A DNA stretch of 26,506 bases, taken from JAAZMA01 sp964564325 (GTDB lineage: Bacteria > Bacillota > Clostridia > Tissierellales > Tepidimicrobiaceae). Under the pieces are notes generated by a model. That model did no database searches, was not told the DNA's origin, and worked only from the letters and a program-made list of their open reading frames with translations. Shown here in pieces: positions 7,627 through 14,673 of the stretch. The translations under genes were made by a program, and so were the position numbers. The DNA lies in contig CAZMBD010000019.1 in assembly GCA_964564325.1 (NCBI GenBank), positions 1-26,506 on the forward strand, in the 5' to 3' direction. The first letter of the stretch is position 1. Each line of letters begins with the position of its first letter.

Positions 7627-8517
7627 ATGGAATCTTTTAATGAAATATCTGGATCTAATAATTGGAGTATAATAAAACTAATTGATAAAGGATGGTCAAA
7701 TGATAAAAAGTACTATATTAAGACTGTAGAAGAAAAAGAACTATTACTTAGAATATCAGATATAACTCAGTATGAAAATAAGAAGAAAGAATTTGAAAAC
7801 TTAAAATTACTTACTAGCACAGACATCTTAGTATCTCGTCCCATTGATTTTGGAATTTGCAATGGTGGCAAGTCAGTTTATTCTTTGCTTACTTGGATTA
7901 ATGGAGAAGATTCTGAAGTTATTCTTCCACAACTTCATATCAAGGAACAGTATTATCTAGGTGTTAAGGCTGGAATATATCTTAAACAAATACATGGAAT
8001 CCCTGCTCCAAAAGATTTACCTAACTGGTCAGAAAGGTTTAATCGTAAAATTGACATTAAAATAGCCAAATATAAAGACTGTCCTATTAAAATTAAGGGC
8101 GCTGAGAGAATGATAGAATATATTGAAGATAATCGTTTTCTTTTAGAAGACCGGCCCCAGTATTTCCAGCATGGAGATTATCATGTTGGAAATATGATTA
8201 TAACACCAAAAAAGGAATTAGGAATAATTGATTTTAATAGAATGGACTATGGGGATCCATGGGAAGAATTCAATCGAATTACATTCTGTGTTAATACAAG
8301 TCCATCATTTGCATCAGGCTATATTAATGGATATTTTGATAATGAGGTACCAGATGTGTTTTTTAGATTAATGGCATTTTACATTGCAGTTAATCAGCTT
8401 TCATCTGTACCTTGGGCCATACCTTTTGGAGAGAAAGAGGTAAATACAATGCTTAAGCAGGCAGAAAATATTATGAAATGGTATGACGATTTTAATACAT
8501 ATATACCAAACTGGTAG
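7627..8517 (+). CDS. Aminoglycoside phosphotransferase (APH/choline-kinase-like) family protein
   Basis: 296 residues from the ATG at 7627, which has AAGGGGG 11 nt upstream; a TTG at 7600 is in frame but has no ribosome site. The fold is kinase-like: an N-terminal lobe strand LLLRIS with the ATP-site Lys region, a hinge segment YSLLTWINGED (about 85-95), the catalytic loop HGDYHVGN (182-189, base D184) and the metal-binding IDFNRMDYGDP (about 201-211). These are hallmarks of the APH superfamily, which phosphorylates antibiotics, choline, homoserine or sugars. The substrate cannot be told from sequence; resistance should not be assumed. The gene is bracketed by two class A repeats (7437 and 8519), with the second beginning one base after its stop. 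Confidence 0.88.
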   Translation: MESFNEISGSNNWSIIKLIDKGWSNDKKYYIKTVEEKELLLRISDITQYENKKKEFENLKLLTSTDILVSRPIDFGICNGGKSVYSLLTWINGEDSEVILPQLHIKEQYYLGVKAGIYLKQIHGIPAPKDLPNWSERFNRKIDIKIAKYKDCPIKIKGAERMIEYIEDNRFLLEDRPQYFQHGDYHVGNMIITPKKELGIIDFNRMDYGDPWEEFNRITFCVNTSPSFASGYINGYFDNEVPDVFFRLMAFYIAVNQLSSVPWAIPFGEKEVNTMLKQAENIMKWYDDFNTYIPNW

Positions 8518-8518
8518 G

Positions 8519-8549
8519 GTGCACCAGGGACAGTTCTCTCTGCAGTCCA
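8519..8549 (+). repeat. Class A interspersed repeat, copy 2
   Basis: A 31-nt direct repeat of 7437-7467 (29 of 31 identical). It begins one base after the phosphotransferase stop codon and is followed 10 nt later by class B hairpins. It shares the core AGGGACAGT with the class C palindrome. Confidence 0.85.
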
Positions 8550-8559
8550 GTACAATAGA

Positions 8560-8586
8560 GGGTGGACACATAGGTCCACCCCTACA
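8560..8586 (-). repeat. Class B GTAGGGG hairpin, inverted copy
   Basis: On the minus strand this reads GTAGGGG followed by a stem. GGGTGGAC (8560-8567) pairs with GTCCACCC (8574-8581), leaving a 6-nt loop. It pairs head-to-head with the next copy, 23 nt away. Confidence 0.8.
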
Positions 8587-8609
8587 ATATAGAATATATC
8601 ATGGTGTGC

Positions 8610-8635
8610 GTAGGGGCAGACCCATGTGTCTGCCA
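8610..8635 (+). repeat. Class B GTAGGGG hairpin, forward copy
   Basis: GTAGGG at 8610-8615 leads into the stem GGCAGAC (8615-8621) / GTCTGCC (8628-8634). Compared with the inverted copy, two stem positions changed on both sides (TG to CA, with CA to TG), so pairing is kept while the sequence varies. The loop stays nearly constant. Confidence 0.8.
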
Positions 8636-8770
8636 TCTAATGATAGGATACATTTTTTCTATTGTATGAAATATTTTACATAAAAAGATGCGCCTTGACG
8701 ATGAAAATATTTTCTTAGGGTTAATCAAATAATATCATTAGAATAGGAGCGAAAAAAAGGAGGAATTCAG

Positions 8771-8965
8771 ATGGAAAAATGGGAATACACTAGCTTTAAG
8801 GTTGAAACAAAAGGTTTTTCAGGTGGCATATTAGATATTGAAAATTATAATTCTAAACTCAATGAACTTGGGGAACAAGGCTGGGAATTGGTATCCTGTA
8901 TTTCAACAAATGCTGGATATGGGGGAACAAGAGAAATAATATCTGTTTTTAAAAGAAGAAAATAA
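8771..8965 (+). CDS. DUF4177 domain-containing small protein
   Basis: 64 residues. The pattern KWEYTSFKVET…NSKLNELGEQGWELVSCIS…REIISVFKRRK matches the DUF4177 family: a first strand 'weY.vv', a helix ending in 'lN.lG.eGWElv', then two strands ending in 'FKR'. The function of the family is unknown; members are small soluble alpha/beta proteins. The start is clear (AAAGGAGGAATTCAG before the ATG). The dodecin gene follows after 73 bp with its own likely promoter. The class B hairpin pair lies 135 bp upstream. Confidence 0.85.
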   Translation: MEKWEYTSFKVETKGFSGGILDIENYNSKLNELGEQGWELVSCISTNAGYGGTREIISVFKRRK

Positions 8966-8976
8966 ATAAATATAAT

Positions 8977-9006
8977 TTGGACATAATAACAGTGAAAATA
9001 TATATT
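8977..9006 (+). promoter_or_regulatory. Likely promoter of the dodecin gene
   Basis: TTGGAC (8977-8982) and TATATT (9001-9006) are 18 bp apart, 33 bp before the ATG. Moderate match to a housekeeping sigma promoter in a very AT-rich gap. Confidence 0.5.
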
Positions 9007-9038
9007 AGATAATATAAAAAGTGAATTGGAGGGTTGAT

Positions 9039-9239
9039 ATGGCAGTTGTTAAAGTTATAGAACTTCTTTCAGAATCAGCAAATGGTTGGGAAGCTGCAGC
9101 ACAGGAAGCAGTTTCAGAGGCCTCAAAGACAATAGATAATATTCAAAGTGTTTATATAAGTAATATTCAGGCTATTGTTGAAAACGCTAAAATAGTAAAT
9201 TATAGGTTAAATGTTAAGATTTCCTTTATAGTTAAATAG
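9039..9239 (+). CDS. Dodecin family flavin-binding protein
   Basis: 66 residues beginning MAVVKVIELLSESANGWEAA. Dodecins form hollow 12-mers that store or buffer flavins. Seen: first strand VVKVIEL, the SxNGWEAA helix start whose Trp stacks on the flavin in characterised dodecins, helix AVSEASKTI, strand VYISNIQAIVE, and a last strand VNYRLNVKISFIV. The length is typical. An in-frame GTG at 9021 lies ahead of the ribosome site TTGGAGGG, so the ATG at 9039 is the start. It is monocistronic, with its own promoter and a terminator 27 bp after the stop. Which flavin or CoA ligand it binds is not visible. Confidence 0.92.
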   Translation: MAVVKVIELLSESANGWEAAAQEAVSEASKTIDNIQSVYISNIQAIVENAKIVNYRLNVKISFIVK

Positions 9240-9266
9240 TAATAAAATAAAAAACTTACAAAGATA

Positions 9267-9295
9267 AGACAAGAAACAAATTCTTGTCTATTTTT
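9267..9295 (+). terminator. Rho-independent terminator after the dodecin gene
   Basis: AGACAAGAA (9267-9275) pairs perfectly with TTCTTGTCT (9281-9289) across a 5-nt loop; an A then TTTTT follows. Confidence 0.9.
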
Positions 9296-9395
9296 GTGCC
9301 ATATACCTGCTCAATAAATTAGTAAATTTGCCTTATTAAGCACTCCTATCAAAAACCTAAGTTAAGGTTGGTGTTGGGTTCCGATATTTCAAAGG

Positions 9396-9420
9396 TGGCA
9401 AACAAAACGTCCCCTTGCCA
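9396..9420. repeat. Possible degenerate interspersed repeat
   Basis: TGGCAA (9396-9401) and TTGCCA (9415-9420) form an inverted repeat. The 5' half TGGCAAACAAAA also directly follows the class C palindrome at 20261-20272. Probably a decayed relative; evidence is thin. Confidence 0.3.
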
Positions 9421-9433
9421 TGTTTTCAATCTA

Positions 9434-9462
9434 TTGTTAATTCCAATACCTAATGCTATAAT
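9434..9462 (+). promoter_or_regulatory. Promoter of the tsaE-tsaB-rimI-tsaD operon
   Basis: TTGTTA (9434-9439) and a perfect TATAAT (9457-9462) with a 17-bp spacer, 34 bp upstream of the tsaE ATG. Near-consensus vegetative promoter. Confidence 0.75.
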
Positions 9463-9496
9463 AATATTTAGTTTAAGGAATAGGAAGGCTGATATA

Positions 9497-9958
9497 ATGG
9501 AAAAGATAATATTGAAGGGATTAGAGGATACGAAAAAATTTGGAGAAAAATTAGGTAGTTTATTAAAATCAGGAGATATAATATGCTTAATGGGAGATTT
9601 AGGAGCTGGAAAGACTACTTTAACTAAATCTATAGGTATTGGTTTAGGGGTAGAGGATTATATAACTAGTCCTACTTTTACACTTATAAACGAATATAAA
9701 GGAAGGCTAAATTTATATCATTTTGATGTATATAGATTAGAAGGCATTTCTGATTTAGATGATTTAGGCTTTGAAGAATATTTTTATTCAGATGGGGTAT
9801 GCATTATTGAATGGGGCGATAAAATAAAGGACTTTTTACCAGAAGATAGAATTAATATAAGTATAGAAAAAAGTAGTGAATTAGACGAAAGAATAATAAG
9901 CTTATCTGGAGAGGGAGATAGATTTAAAGAATTAATCGAGGAGTTGAATATAGATTGA
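9497..9958 (+). CDS. tsaE: tRNA t6A biosynthesis ATPase TsaE
   Basis: 153 residues. TsaE is the P-loop ATPase that works with TsaB and TsaD to place threonylcarbamoyl on A37 of ANN-reading tRNAs. Seen: Walker A GDLGAGKTT (33-41), the SPTFTLINEY switch segment, YHFDVYRL, then LDDLGFEEYF and CIIEWGDK, all in the usual TsaE order. The start at 9497 has AGGAAGG upstream; an earlier in-frame ATG-less stretch back to 9368 would read through the promoter, so I reject it. The stop overlaps the tsaB start by 4 nt, showing translational coupling. Confidence 0.95.
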   Translation: MEKIILKGLEDTKKFGEKLGSLLKSGDIICLMGDLGAGKTTLTKSIGIGLGVEDYITSPTFTLINEYKGRLNLYHFDVYRLEGISDLDDLGFEEYFYSDGVCIIEWGDKIKDFLPEDRINISIEKSSELDERIISLSGEGDRFKELIEELNID

Positions 9959-10650
9959 AAACATTAGCTATAGATACATCAACTATGATGGCCACTTGTG
10001 CTGTATTAGATGAAAATTGTTTATTAGGAGAATTCGCATTAAATCAAGATATGAGTCATGCAGAAAATTTAATCCCCATGATTAAAGAGGTTTTGGATAA
10101 TTTAAAATTAGAACCAAAAGATATAGATTTATATGGCGTAGCCATAGGACCAGGTTCTTTTACTGGATTAAGAATAGGAGTTGCCACAGTAAAATCTTTT
10201 GCTCATGTATTTGATAAACCCATAATAGGAGTATCTTCATTGGAAGGTTTGGCTTTTAATTTACCTTATAATGGAATAGTAGTTCCTATGATAGATGCTA
10301 GACGAGATAGGGTCTATACGGGAATATATGAATGGGAAGGGGATAATCTTATAAGTATAATGGAACCTTGTACTATGGATATAGAAGATTTACTAGACAC
10401 ACTTCAAGATTATGAGAATATAATAATTAATGGAAATGGAGTACATCTTCACAAAGATAGAATTTTAAATGAATTAGATGGAAAAGCAAAATTACCCCCT
10501 ATAGGTTCAAATGAATGTAGGGCTTCAAGCATTGGGGAATTAGCAATGATAAAATATAATAAGGGTATAAGGGATAATTACTATACTTTAGTGCCAAATT
10601 ATTTAAAAGAATCTCAAGCACAAAGAGATTTCAAAAAGAGAGAAGGGTAA
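9955..10650 (+). CDS. tsaB: tRNA t6A biosynthesis protein TsaB
   Basis: 231 residues, an ASKHA-fold scaffold that dimerises with TsaD in t6A synthesis. Seen: LAIDTSTMMATCAVL at the N-terminus, SHAENLIPMI, then AIGPGSFTGLRIGVATVKSFA (about 62-82), and MIDARRDRVYTGIY, all TsaB hallmarks. It lacks the two-His metal site of TsaD, as expected. The TTG start overlaps the tsaE stop (TTGA), and the ribosome site GAGGAG lies within tsaE. rimI follows 2 bp after the stop. The operon order tsaE-tsaB-rimI-tsaD is common in Firmicutes. Confidence 0.95.
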   Translation: MKTLAIDTSTMMATCAVLDENCLLGEFALNQDMSHAENLIPMIKEVLDNLKLEPKDIDLYGVAIGPGSFTGLRIGVATVKSFAHVFDKPIIGVSSLEGLAFNLPYNGIVVPMIDARRDRVYTGIYEWEGDNLISIMEPCTMDIEDLLDTLQDYENIIINGNGVHLHKDRILNELDGKAKLPPIGSNECRASSIGELAMIKYNKGIRDNYYTLVPNYLKESQAQRDFKKREG

Positions 10651-10652
10651 TT

Positions 10653-11102
10653 ATGGATATTAGAATTCGGGAAATGAGAGAATCTGATTTAGATAGAATA
10701 ATGGAAATAGAGAAAAGTACCTTTTCTACACCTTGGTCCAGAGAATCCTTTATAATGGAACTTACAAAAAATTTATTAGCTAAGTATATTGTGGCAGAAA
10801 TAGATGATTATATAGTAGGCTATGGAGGTATTTGGCTTATAATAGATGAGGGACATATTACCAATATAGCAGTAGATGAGGAATACAGGGGATTAGGTGC
10901 TGGGGACAGACTATTAGAAGGCTTGGTTAATTTATGTATAGATAGAAATGTTAGAGCCATGACTTTAGAAGTAAGGCGTTCCAATGAAGTGGCGAAATCA
11001 TTATATAAAAAATATGGATTTAAAGAATATGGTATTAGACCAAAATACTATGCAGATAATAATGAAGATGCAATTATAATGTGGAAAAGCATCCACTTTT
11101 AA
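10653..11102 (+). CDS. rimI: Ribosomal protein S18-alanine N-acetyltransferase-like GNAT
   Basis: 149 residues, GNAT fold. RimI acetylates the N-terminal Ala of ribosomal protein S18; in Firmicutes this orthologue regularly sits in the tsa operon, although its real substrate there is not always shown. Seen: EKSTFSTPWSRESF (about 20-33), the strand IVGYGGIWLI, HITNIAVDEEYRGLGAGDRLL with the R/Q-x-x-G-x-G/A acetyl-CoA loop (about 69-90), and LEVRRSNEVAKSLYKKYGF. Ribosome site AGAAGGG precedes the ATG. The neighbouring gene ends 2 bp upstream and tsaD begins 12 bp downstream, so all four are probably co-transcribed. Confidence 0.93.
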   Translation: MDIRIREMRESDLDRIMEIEKSTFSTPWSRESFIMELTKNLLAKYIVAEIDDYIVGYGGIWLIIDEGHITNIAVDEEYRGLGAGDRLLEGLVNLCIDRNVRAMTLEVRRSNEVAKSLYKKYGFKEYGIRPKYYADNNEDAIIMWKSIHF

Positions 11103-11114
11103 TGAGGTGATTAA

Positions 11115-12122
11115 ATGACTGTAACTTTAGCAATAGAAACTTCTTGTGATGAAACTTCCTGTGCAGTTTTAGAAGGAGGTAGAAATGTACTATCCAATAT
11201 AATTTCCTCCCAAATAGAAATTCATAGAAAATTTGGAGGAGTAGTACCAGAAGTAGCATCAAGAAAACATATTGAAAATATTAATTTAATAATTCAACAA
11301 GCATTAGATGAGGCAAATATTAGTTTTAATGATATAGATATAATAGGTGTAACTCAAGGACCTGGATTAGTAGGTGCATTATTAGTAGGTATATCAGCAG
11401 CAAAATCCATAGCTTATGCTTTAGATAAGCCCTTAATTGGAGTAAATCATATGCAGGGACATATTTCTGCTAATTATATAGCTCATAAAGATTTAGAGCC
11501 ACCCTTTACTTGTCTAATAGTATCAGGAGGACATACCTATTTAGTACAGGCTAATTCTTATACTGATTATGAATTGGTAGGTAGAACTAGAGATGATGCA
11601 GCTGGGGAAGCTTTCGACAAAGTAGCCAGAGCATTAGGCCTATCTTATCCTGGAGGACCTATAATAGATAAACTTGCCAAAGTTGGCAACAAATCAGCTA
11701 TAGACTTTCCTAGAGTATATTTAGAACCTGATTCCTATGATTTTAGTTTTAGTGGAATAAAAACAGCAGTACTAAATTATTTAAATCAAATGCAGCAAAA
11801 AGGCCAAGAAATAGTAGTAGAGGATGTGGCAGCCAGTTTTCAAGAAGCTGTCATAGAAGTATTAGTGGAGAAGGCTATAAAACTAGCCAAAGAGAGAAAT
11901 TCTGATAAAATAGTTTTAGCTGGAGGAGTTGCGGCTAATGAAGGTTTGAGAAATATGCTTCAATATAGGGGAAAGGAAGAAAATATTGAGATACTTTATC
12001 CACCGACAATTCTTTGCACAGATAATGCAGCTATGGTAGGTTCGGCAGCATATTTTAATTATATAAATGGTAATATATCTGATTACCACTTAAATGTAGA
12101 GCCAAATTTACAATTAAAATGA
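11115..12122 (+). CDS. tsaD: tRNA N6-threonylcarbamoyladenosine synthase TsaD
   Basis: 335 residues, ASKHA fold. TsaD transfers threonylcarbamoyl from threonylcarbamoyl-AMP to A37 of tRNA. Seen: LAIETSCDETSCAVL at the N-terminus, GGVVPEVASRKH, the metal-ligand pair H112/H116 in NHMQGH, SGGHTYLV, DDAAGEAFDKVAR, FSFSGIKTAVL, AGGVAANEGLR, and CTDNAAM with D303. All catalytic landmarks are present and the length is normal. The ribosome site GAGGTG precedes the ATG. It is the last gene of the tsa operon. No ordinary terminator follows; the 163-bp gap to the convergent ABC-F gene is filled by a DnaA-box cluster. Confidence 0.97.
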   Translation: MTVTLAIETSCDETSCAVLEGGRNVLSNIISSQIEIHRKFGGVVPEVASRKHIENINLIIQQALDEANISFNDIDIIGVTQGPGLVGALLVGISAAKSIAYALDKPLIGVNHMQGHISANYIAHKDLEPPFTCLIVSGGHTYLVQANSYTDYELVGRTRDDAAGEAFDKVARALGLSYPGGPIIDKLAKVGNKSAIDFPRVYLEPDSYDFSFSGIKTAVLNYLNQMQQKGQEIVVEDVAASFQEAVIEVLVEKAIKLAKERNSDKIVLAGGVAANEGLRNMLQYRGKEENIEILYPPTILCTDNAAMVGSAAYFNYINGNISDYHLNVEPNLQLK

Positions 12123-12125
12123 TAA

Positions 12126-12275
12126 TTATCAACATTTTTTTCCACATTGTCTCCACAAAAAATTTAAATCGACAATGAATATCTGTGGACAATGTGGAAA
12201 AAAGCTTAAAAAGGCTTAAAAATGGACAAGTTCCTGTGGATAACTCTGTGGATTTTGTGTATATTTTGTGGATAA
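12126..12275. promoter_or_regulatory. Cluster of DnaA-box-like sites between convergent genes
   Basis: Measured against TTATNCACA. Plus strand: 12126 TTATCAACA (1 mismatch), 12138 TTTTCCACA (1), 12149 GTCTCCACA (2). Minus strand: 12184 TTGTCCACA (1), 12193 TTTTCCACA (1), 12235 TTATCCACA (0), 12247 AAATCCACA (2), 12256 ATATACACA (1), 12267 TTATCCACA (0). That is nine sites in 150 bp, two of them perfect. The plus-strand sites lie left and the minus-strand sites right. A 15-bp perfect inverted repeat (12136-12150 / 12189-12203) spans the first half. No dnaA, dnaN or origin gene is nearby, so a DnaA-titration or origin-control locus is the inference, not oriC itself. Confidence 0.7.
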
Positions 12276-12285
12276 TATGGGGATA

Positions 12286-14193
12286 CTATTCTTCTGTCAA
12301 AAATATCCATTTGTCATAGAGCTTATCTAATTTTAGTTGTATTTCTTCTCTTTCTTGTGATAATTCTAGAGCTTTTTCTGGATTTTCATATATTTTAGGA
12401 TTGCATAAAAGATTATCTAAATTTTCCAGTTCAATTTCATTTTTTTCTATTAAACTTTCTAAGTTTTCTATTTCTTTTTTCTTCTTTCTATACAGTTCTT
12501 GTTTTTCCCTTTCTTTTTTTCTTTCTAATTTTATTTGAGTTTTGGTTTTAAATTCCTCATCTTCCTCAACTATTATTTCATTCTTTTTTTCTAAATAATA
12601 ATCATAATTTCCTAGATATTCGTTTATCCCATCTTCAGTCATTTCTAAAATCTTATTAGTAACTCTGTTTAGAAAATACCTATCGTGAGATATGACAAAT
12701 AGGGTACCTTCATAATCTATTAATGCATCTTCTAAGACTTCTTTAGAGTCTATATCTAAATGATTAGTAGGCTCGTCCATTAATAGAAAGTTTGCATCGG
12801 AAAGCATCATCTTAAGTAACTGAAGCCTTCCTCTTTCTCCACCGCTTAATTCTTCTATTTCTTTAAATATATCATCTCCAATAAATAAAAAGCGACTGAG
12901 AATAGTACGAATTTCAAAATGGTTTAATTTAGGATTGTCATCCCAAATTTCATCTATAACCGTATTGTTTAAATTTAAATTTGTTTGTTCCTGATCAAAA
13001 TAGCCAATATGCACATGTTGTCCAATTGTAACATTACCTTCTCCATAAGGAATTTCATTTAATATGGCTTTAAAAAGAGTAGTTTTTCCAATGCCATTAG
13101 GACCTATTAATCCAACTCTTTCGCCTCTATATATATTAAAATTAAGATCTTTAAAAAGTTCATAGTCTCCGAATTTTTTCCCCAGATTTTCTACTTGTAA
13201 TACATCTCTACCAGATTTTATTTTAGGTTCAAAATTTATTTTTGCTTTTTTGTCGTCTATTGGCTTATCTAATAATTTCATTTTATCTAATAGTTTTTGC
13301 CTAGCTTGGGCCTGTTTTATATATCTTTTACCACCATAATTAGAAAATCTTTGGATAATTTCTTCTTGCCTTTTTATTTCCTTTTGTTGATTTTCATATT
13401 GTTTTTTTAATACTTCTAGATCTTTTTTTCTTTGTTCCATATATTTAGTGTAATTAGTATTGTAAATTTTTATATTTTTATTTTCCAAATGAAATATTTT
13501 AGAAACTACATTATTTAAAAAATATCTATCGTGAGATATAACTAGGACTGCTCCACTATATTCTTTTAAATAGTTTTCTAACCAATTTATAGCATCTATA
13601 TCTAAATGATTGGTAGGCTCGTCTAATAATAAAATATCAGGTTTTTCTAATAACAATTTGGCTAATGAAAGTCTTGCTTTTTGTCCACCACTTAGTACAT
13701 TTGTATCTCTCTTCATTTCTTCCTCAGAAAAACCTAAGCCTTTTAATACTCCTTTAATTTCAGATATATATCCATAGCCATTTTGGTTATTAAATTCCTC
13801 TAGCAAGAAGGAATATTCATTTAATAAATTATCAAGTTTTTTTGAATGACCATTATTTCCTTCTAAACTAATTTTTTGTTCTAAATTCCTTAGAACTTTT
13901 TCCATTTCAATTAATGGTTTAAATACTTCTAGACATTCATCAAAGACTGTAAAATTACTTTCTATATTAGTATGCTGCTTTAAATATCCGATTTTCAAAT
14001 CTTTTTGAACATATATATTACCACTATCATTTAAACTTTCTCCAGCCAATATATTAAAAAGTGTGGTTTTGCCAGAGCCATTAAGACCTATTAAGCCTAT
14101 TTTATCTCCATCTTCTATTGTAAAACTTATATTCTCTAATATGGAATTAATTCCATAGGATTTAGAAATATTACTACATGAAAGGACTATCAT
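12286..14193 (-). CDS. ABC-F family ATPase, ribosome-associated (YdiF/Uup-like)
   Basis: 635 residues, two ABC domains and no membrane part. ABC-F proteins bind the ribosomal E site and modulate translation; some protect against antibiotics. Seen: Walker A GLNGSGKTT (36-44), signature LSGGQKARLSLA and DEPTNHLDID in the first half; an interdomain linker (about 240-320) rich in Lys/Gln helices; then GPNGIGKTT, LSGGERGRLQL and DEPTNHLDID again. A long charged C-terminal coiled coil (about 535-625) follows. Its place beside tsaD matches B. subtilis ydiF next to the tsa genes, which supports the YdiF group over dedicated resistance factors. Start ATG preceded by TAGGAGAT. It converges on tsaD across the DnaA-box cluster. 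Confidence 0.93.
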   Translation of the reverse strand: MIVLSCSNISKSYGINSILENISFTIEDGDKIGLIGLNGSGKTTLFNILAGESLNDSGNIYVQKDLKIGYLKQHTNIESNFTVFDECLEVFKPLIEMEKVLRNLEQKISLEGNNGHSKKLDNLLNEYSFLLEEFNNQNGYGYISEIKGVLKGLGFSEEEMKRDTNVLSGGQKARLSLAKLLLEKPDILLLDEPTNHLDIDAINWLENYLKEYSGAVLVISHDRYFLNNVVSKIFHLENKNIKIYNTNYTKYMEQRKKDLEVLKKQYENQQKEIKRQEEIIQRFSNYGGKRYIKQAQARQKLLDKMKLLDKPIDDKKAKINFEPKIKSGRDVLQVENLGKKFGDYELFKDLNFNIYRGERVGLIGPNGIGKTTLFKAILNEIPYGEGNVTIGQHVHIGYFDQEQTNLNLNNTVIDEIWDDNPKLNHFEIRTILSRFLFIGDDIFKEIEELSGGERGRLQLLKMMLSDANFLLMDEPTNHLDIDSKEVLEDALIDYEGTLFVISHDRYFLNRVTNKILEMTEDGINEYLGNYDYYLEKKNEIIVEEDEEFKTKTQIKLERKKEREKQELYRKKKKEIENLESLIEKNEIELENLDNLLCNPKIYENPEKALELSQEREEIQLKLDKLYDKWIFLTEE

Positions 14194-14239
14194 TTTAAAT
14201 CTCCTACTTTCTCTATACTATATAATCTATTTTACCAAA

Positions 14240-14272
14240 AAAGATAGCCCTTTAAAAGTAAAGGCTATCTTT
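14240..14272 (-). terminator. Terminator of the small Cys-rich gene
   Basis: AAAGATAGCC (14240-14249) and GGCTATCTTT (14263-14272) form a 10-bp stem. Read on the minus strand it runs into a T tract. The stem overlaps the last bases of the gene at 14265-14480, including its TAG stop. It also separates this gene from the ABC-F gene downstream. Confidence 0.85.
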
Positions 14273-14480
14273 TTAAATCCAATTCCATAGCTAAACTTGA
14301 AAGAACTTTGTCAATTAAATTAATATCACACTTCCCATCTTTAGTAAAGTGGGAACAGTTTTCACAGCTTTCATATTTTTCTTCATATATATTGGAAGAA
14401 ATATTTAAGGAATTTTCTTCTTTGGGATTATATGAATTACAATATATGGCAATTTTTCTCAATTGTTCTTTGCTGGCCAT
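14265..14480 (-). CDS. Small Cys-rich protein of unknown function
   Basis: 71 residues. The middle holds C-x2-C-S-H-x6-C (SCENCSHFTKDGKC), which could bind zinc or another metal, and a further Cys lies near residue 14 (IYCNSYNP). The C-terminus is a helix (IDKVLSSLAMEL). I do not recognise the family; short proteins with this CxxCxH pattern are common in Clostridia. The ATG has GGAGG upstream and the stop lies in a terminator stem, so it looks like a real expressed gene. It lies between ABC-F and rex, divergent from rex. A metal-binding role is inference only. Confidence 0.75.
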   Translation of the reverse strand: MASKEQLRKIAIYCNSYNPKEENSLNISSNIYEEKYESCENCSHFTKDGKCDINLIDKVLSSLAMELDLKR

Positions 14481-14554
14481 TTTAAAACCTCCTAAAAATA
14501 TGCTAATTATATTATAAGTAATTTAAAGTTTAATATTCATAATTTTGGTTAAAA

Positions 14555-14583
14555 TTGACTGATTGATATCCATTTGCTATAAT
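14555..14583 (+). promoter_or_regulatory. Promoter of rex
   Basis: TTGACT (14555-14560) and TATAAT (14578-14583), 17-bp spacer; one mismatch from consensus. It lies about 90 bp before the rex start. No perfect Rex operator overlaps it. Confidence 0.8.
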
Positions 14584-14673
14584 AAAAACAAACAATGGAA
14601 ATACTGTAAGCATAGTTTTATAATTAATTAGAGTTGGGAATTTCCTTAAGATATATAGATGGAGGTGGAAAAT

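Noticed and set aside
7627..8517. Phosphotransferase called as an antibiotic-resistance gene
   Set aside because: The APH fold covers many substrates, and nothing in the sequence or neighbours shows resistance.
8394..8636. Minus-strand open frame across the end of the phosphotransferase gene and repeats
   Set aside because: It runs through class A and class B repeats and the coding end; composition is low-quality and no start signal is seen.
12136..12203. 15-bp inverted repeat as a terminator for tsaD
   Set aside because: The 38-nt loop is long and no T tract follows on either strand; the box-like arms better fit DnaA sites.
12126..12275. The box cluster as the chromosomal origin oriC
   Set aside because: No dnaA, dnaN, recF or rpmH gene lies nearby and no clear AT-rich melting region is present; a titration site is a milder reading.
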